From: Megascapheus bottae
Taxonomy: Eukaryota; Chordata; Mammalia; Rodentia; Geomyidae
Direction of reading: 5' to 3'
Assembly: GCA_024803745.1 (NCBI GenBank)
Contig: JANJXV010000037.1
Location: 1,487,001 to 1,551,000 of the forward strand
Length of the DNA stretch: 64,000 nucleotides
The notes under the pieces are model-generated. The model saw nothing but the letters and a program-made list of their open reading frames with translations. It was not told where the DNA came from and made no database searches. Made by a program: the position numbers and the translations under genes. Shown here piece by piece: positions 57,201 to 63,200 of the stretch (its first letter is position 1; every line of letters begins with the position of its first letter).

Positions 57201-60200
57201 CTCAGTCTCCAGAACTTAGAGCAGCAGGAGAACTGTGGGTGCTAGAGAAGAAGGCCGGGGAATGGGATCAGCCATGCTAAGGATAGGTGAAAGATTCTCA
57301 AAAAAAAAAAGGAAATGGAACACAAGACCATAAGATGCACACTGATGCAAAATGAAATACCAGCTGGCTCAGCTGCAGGATGCTTTCCACAGGCTGAGCT
57401 CTGAGGAGGGGGAGCTTGCCAGCATCCTGCACTGAGAGCAGCAGGTGAAGAAACAAAAGCTAGAGTAGAAGTTGGAAGAATGGAAAGAGATGGCTGAGTT
57501 CAAGAGCCAAGTGGCTCAAGAGCTGCATGACTAGTACCTGGCCCAATTGCAGGAGCTCAAGAGCCACCTGTGAACAACACACAGCCTCTAGTCAGCAGCT
57601 GATCTCAGAGAAGGAGAACCTGCAGCAGCACTTGCTGAGGCAGACCCAGTTGCTGAAGCAGTTGAAGCAGGAACAGGTACAGACTAAGCTGGGGAACCAG
57701 ACAGTATCTCAAAAGTTACAGGACACTCTGAAGTGCCTGGAAGCAACAAGACATGAGAACAGACAGCTGCGGGCCCAATTGAGCTTCCTGACTTCCCCTG
57801 GGAAAGATGAAGGTCTAAGCAAAGAAGTAAAAGGGCAACTCCTCTTGATGTGACTGTCCCAGAGAATGCAACTGTCTCAGAGGAAGCAAACAACCCACAA
57901 ATCAATGAACCTAGAAGTACTATCCACTGCTGACTCAAAGAAGGCAAAGCTTGGCTGGCAACTGCCAGAGCAGCAGGCTCGCTGTGGGTATCTGGCCAAC
58001 CTGGCAGCCCAGTGCCAGATAAAGCTGAAGTGCTAGGCCCTCTTCCCCAAGAGCTGGAACCATAGCATGCCTGGGGAGAGGAAGCAGGACACACAGGTAC
58101 ACAAGAAGATGAAAATCTGCTTCATGTACAACCTGCCCAACACGGTGGACTGCCAGATGGATGACCTCCAACATCAATGCAGCCAGCTATCAGAACACCT
58201 CAGCGCCACGAAGAGTCCACAGATTTCCAAAAAGAATAGATGGAAGTCTTAGATGAGCTGTATCAGGAAAGAGATTAGTGTGTCACCTGACTGTCCCAGG
58301 AGAAGAGGAAGGAGGAGGAGCTGAAGGAGCTGCTATTGCATCTTGCAGGTCAGGATTAAAGTTATGGAGGAGCAGCAAAGGTCTAAAGTGGTACAACTTA
58401 AAGACTAAGTAGAGTCTGTCCAAGGGAAGGTCCGAGTAGGCCCACTGGAGAACTCCACCACAGGGAAGATCATGTCACTGCTGCCTAATATCCCGCACCA
58501 TCAAGAATTTGCAGGGTTGAGCAATGAGCCCCCCCTCCCCTTTTTCTATAGATTGATGCAAATGATGAGTTTGAGATCATTACTATCTAAAGACTTGGTA
58601 GCCACCACTTAAGAGAAGTGAGCTCTTATCCTACTGTATGTATTTTGGGACCCGGCATTGATGGCATTCTCTCAGGCCTTGTTATAATGAGTTATGAGAA
58701 GGAATATCTCCAGGTCAGACAAGGCAGAGGCTGTTGGGAAGTGGTCAAACTCTAGGGACATCTCATAGGACATTGGTTGCCAGAGAAGGGGACTACCTGA
58801 TGGTTATTACAGAGTGAATTCTGCACAAAGGAAGATGGGGAGTGATAGAATATTGTATTAGTGATGTTATTTTATAAATGACTCCCATATTAGCATACTC
58901 ATTATTTTCATGCTGATTTATGGAGTAGTTTTCAAATTTTTATTTAATTTTTTCAAGAAAATTTTGTATTGTTTTCTTTTTTATTATTTTAATTATTATT
59001 TTGTATTTTTAATCAATTATTTCATTATTTAGCACTTTTTTTCATATATTTTTACTGTAATTAATAGAAGGGTTACATTATATTCACCAGATAGAAGGTG
59101 CATTACTGCACAAACATTGATACCCTTTCTCATGTCATGGTCCCCATTTCCCTTCCCCCACCTCTGCCCCTAATCTTGTTTTCCCCCTTCCCTGTCCCAT
59201 TTCAAATAACGAAATAAATATATATTCAATATATCAGATAACAAAGTAAGATACTATAACCATATGAGATAACCAAAGGATAGCAAAAGAGATGAGAGAT
59301 AACATAGTACATTAAGAACAACAATTACTCATTATATGGCTTTTGTTTCTATATCCTGGAGGTCCTTTCATTTAGCGTCATTCTATATGGCCTTATATAT
59401 CTAGGTTTTGCTCCATTGTAAATCTCTGCTAGGAAAGCCCAAGGTTTCTACTGATTATGACAAATGAGGAAAACCACTGAGCCTTTGTTTCTTTGAGTCT
59501 GGCTTACTTCACTTAATATGATTTTTTCTAAGTCTTTCCATTTCCTTACAAATAGGGGGATGTCATTCTGACAACAGCATAGAATTTCATTGTTAACACT
59601 GATTTTTTTTTTTCAAGGAAAATTTTGTATTATTTCCTTAACTTAGTTATTTCATTATTTAGCATTATATTATGTTGGTACATTGATGTGTATTTAAAAT
59701 TGCATTCCATACCAACAACACTAAATTTTCTCATTTGTATTTCAATATATTATAATGGTAGTACACTGAAGAGAACAAATAGTACAAATTGAAAAAGAAC
59801 TGTCAGTTTGGAAAAACATTACTAGAACATCTGTACAAAGAATATCAAACATCTCAAATTTTCACTTAGGACTTTTTCAAGTGATAAAGGTGGCATACTA
59901 CTCAGTGAATCCAATAAAATATTAAAATCCAAAAATATTCGGAAGATACACCTTGCTAATAGTAGCTTTTTAAAAAGCTGAGTATCAGAGACAGATAAAG
60001 TCATTTTATCATAAGGAGTCAATTTATCAAGAGGATGTAACAATAATGTACATTTATAATGTAAGTCAAAATATAAAACATAACCAAAAAATACATAATA
60101 GAAGTTGACTGCCTTAATAACTGATTGAATAAGTTGACAAAAAAATCAGAAAGAGTATAAAAGAGCCGAACAATATTATCAAACTGACCTGATTTGATAC

Positions 60201-63200
60201 AGAAAACACATTTAAAAAGAATTAAAAATATTCATCAGATCATATTTTAGACCATAAAATAATTCCAAAGGCCAGATATTGGTGGCTCAAGCTTATAATC
60301 CTAATTACTAAGGAGAGTAAGATATAAGGACCATGATTTTTAGCCAATTAACCAGTAAGAAAGCCAAAAGTGGAGGTGTGGCTCAAGAGATAAAGCAAGT
60401 ACCTAGAGTGAAAAAGTTAAAGAAGAGCACCCAGGCCCTGAGTTCCAACCCTAGTACCAAATATGAATAAAATTTAGCTAATTAACTAAATAAAAAAATC
60501 AACTTGAAAGGATTCAAGTTTAAAAACCATAAAGCTCTGCCCAAAATGGTATTAGGCAATATAAATCATTAACAGAAAGGTTTCTGGAAAATGCACATTC
60601 ATATGACCTATAAGTCAACAAAGTAAATTAGGAATCTAAGTTGAATGAAAAAATATATTGTATCAGACCTTGTGCGATGCCATTAAAGTAGTGCTTAGAA
60701 GAAAATTTAAAATATTAGGCATCTATATTAAAAAGAGGGCCTCAAGTCAAATGATATCAGCTTCTAACCTTAAAAAACTAGAAAACAGGCTGGGAATTTG
60801 GCCTAGTGGTAAGAATGCTTGCCTAGCATGCACAAAGACCCGGGTTTGTTTCCTCAGTATCACATACATTGAAAAAAAAAAAAAAAAAGCTGGAAGTGGT
60901 GCTGTGGCTCAAGCAGTAGAGTTCTAGCCTTGAGAAAGCCCAAGGACAGTGTTCAGGGCCGAGTCCAGTCCCCATGACTAAACAAACAAAAAAATAAAAT
61001 AAAAAATAAAAAACAAAAAACTAGAAAACAAGCAGGGGCACTGGTGGCTCACACCCATAACCTAGCTACTCAGGAAGTTGAGATATGAGTATTGTGGCTC
61101 GAAGCCAGTTCTGGCAAGAAAGTTGGTGAGACATTTATCTCCAATTAACCATCAAAAAAGCCATATATGGAGCTGTAGCTCAAAAGAGCTAGTTTTGAAC
61201 ATAAAAGCCCAGAGTTCAAGCCCTAGGACTGGCACTAAAAAAAAACCCAACAAACAAAAACCCCAGAAAAACAAATGCTCACTGAAATAGAAAACAAAAA
61301 CAGAGAAAAATCAATAAAAACAAGGGTTAATTCCTTGAGATCAATAAAACTGATAGTGAATTAACCACAGACTCTATACATATTAAAAGGATACAAGTTC
61401 TTCAAAATTTAAACAACAATTATGATCCAACAATTCTACTCAGTTATATGCCTGAGTAAACAGAATATGGGACTCAAACTAATACTTGTACACTAAAATT
61501 CATAGTAGCATTATTTACAGTAGCCAAAAGAGAGCCATAAATAGCTCAAATGTTCAGGAAAGTACTTTATGTGTTTGCATGGTAATACAGATAGTATGAT
61601 ATGTACAGAAACATACATACACCATAAAAATAAGATTCTGGTAACTATTACAGGTGGATATGGTTTGAAAACATTCTATTAAATGAAAAACCAAGACGTA
61701 AACATTGATGTAAAATGTATACTTTAAAATGGTTCAAGTGGTAAATTTTAAGCTTGTTTTACTACAATTTAAAAAGGAAACAAATGTGATTAAAATGATA
61801 CATTCCTGGATCATCAAAATACATACATGCACATACTCATATACCCTCTCAAAAAGATGTATTCTAAATAATCTTATGTAAGATTTTAAACTGAACATGA
61901 AGTTCAACATCAAAGCACAAAGAAAACTCCAAGCCCATATGTCTTCACTAGCAATTGTATAGAACAATGAAGAAATAATGTGAATATATACCAACTCTTC
62001 AGGAAACTGAGGAGAGTTAAAACTTCCTAACACACTTTATGAAGCAAGCCTCACCCTAATAAAACACACTGTTCAAGAAAACTAGAAACCAACATCTTTC
62101 ATGAACATGGACACAAAAATTCTAATCAAATTGTACATTAAATTCAACAGTATGCAAGAGGGTAATAAAACATGTCAAGTGGGGTTTATCCTAGGAATGC
62201 TTACTGGGCTTAACATCTAAAAAATAATGAAGTTCATTAGCTAGAAAAGAAATTTAATAAAATTTCAATAAACACAGAAAAATGTGTTTGGCACAACCCA
62301 ACATACATTATAAATAAAATCACAGCAAATCGGAAATAGATGTAGGTCCTAAACTAAAAGTTAGTAATGAAAAACATATAGCTAACATCGTACTTTTAAC
62401 TGTGAAAGACTGAATCCTTACTCATAGGATAAATAAGACAATACTGTTCTTCAAAATTCTCTTCAGCATTGTACTATACTTACCCAGATAATCTAATAAA
62501 AGAATACAAAGACATGTAGGCTGGAATATAGAGCTAGGTGCTGGGGACTTATACCTGTAATCCTAGCTACTCAGGAGACAGGGATCTAAGGATCAAGGTT
62601 CAAAGCTAGCCAGGGCAGGAAAGTCTATAGACTTATCTCCACTTACCCACCAAACAGCTAGAAGTGAAGCTGTGGCTCAAGTGGTAGAATGCTAGCCTTG
62701 AGCAAAAAAAGTCTCAGGGACAGTGCACAGACTCTGAGTTCAAGCCCCAAGACCAGCACGCACATGTACACATATACAAAAAGAAACTTAAAATGTTAAT
62801 CAGTGCTAACAAACCTGCCTAGTCAATATGATCAGGCAGGCAACACTAAAAGACCCCCAACTAAACCATTAAGTTAGGCCTGGTGATAGGTTCCTGTCAT
62901 TCCAGCTATAACAGGAAGCATAAATAAGAAAATGGTAGTCCAGGCAAGTCTGGCAAAAATGTTTCAATGAAAACAAACAGAGCTAGGGACAGGGTTCAAG
63001 TGTTAGAATTCAGGTCTGCCCAGAGTTCAACTTCAAATTCTAATATCAACCCCTACCCGCCCCCCAAATAAAAACACAAAAATTGTATTACAATATACTA
63101 GCCAGGAACACACTGAGAAACCTTTTACACATCATCACAACTACCAAAAAAAAAAAAAAAAACATTTAGAGATAAATCTCAGCCCAGCTGATGGAAAAAT

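Larger units (their letters stand above)
60520..62520 (+). mobile_element. LINE-1 ORF2 fragment, multiply interrupted
   Basis: Pieces in ORF2 order: near 60665 (gatgccattaaagtagtgct), near 61290, and from about 61980 (cttcctaacacactttatga, gtggggtttatcctaggaat, agctaacatcgtacttttaa). Interrupted by two SINEs and by an L1 3'-end piece at about 61400-61740. No intact frame. Confidence 0.75.

Noticed and set aside
57527..57853. 108-codon coiled-coil frame as a real gene
   Set aside because: It is one unbroken piece of the GOLGA2 retropseudogene, which has stops and frameshifts on both sides.
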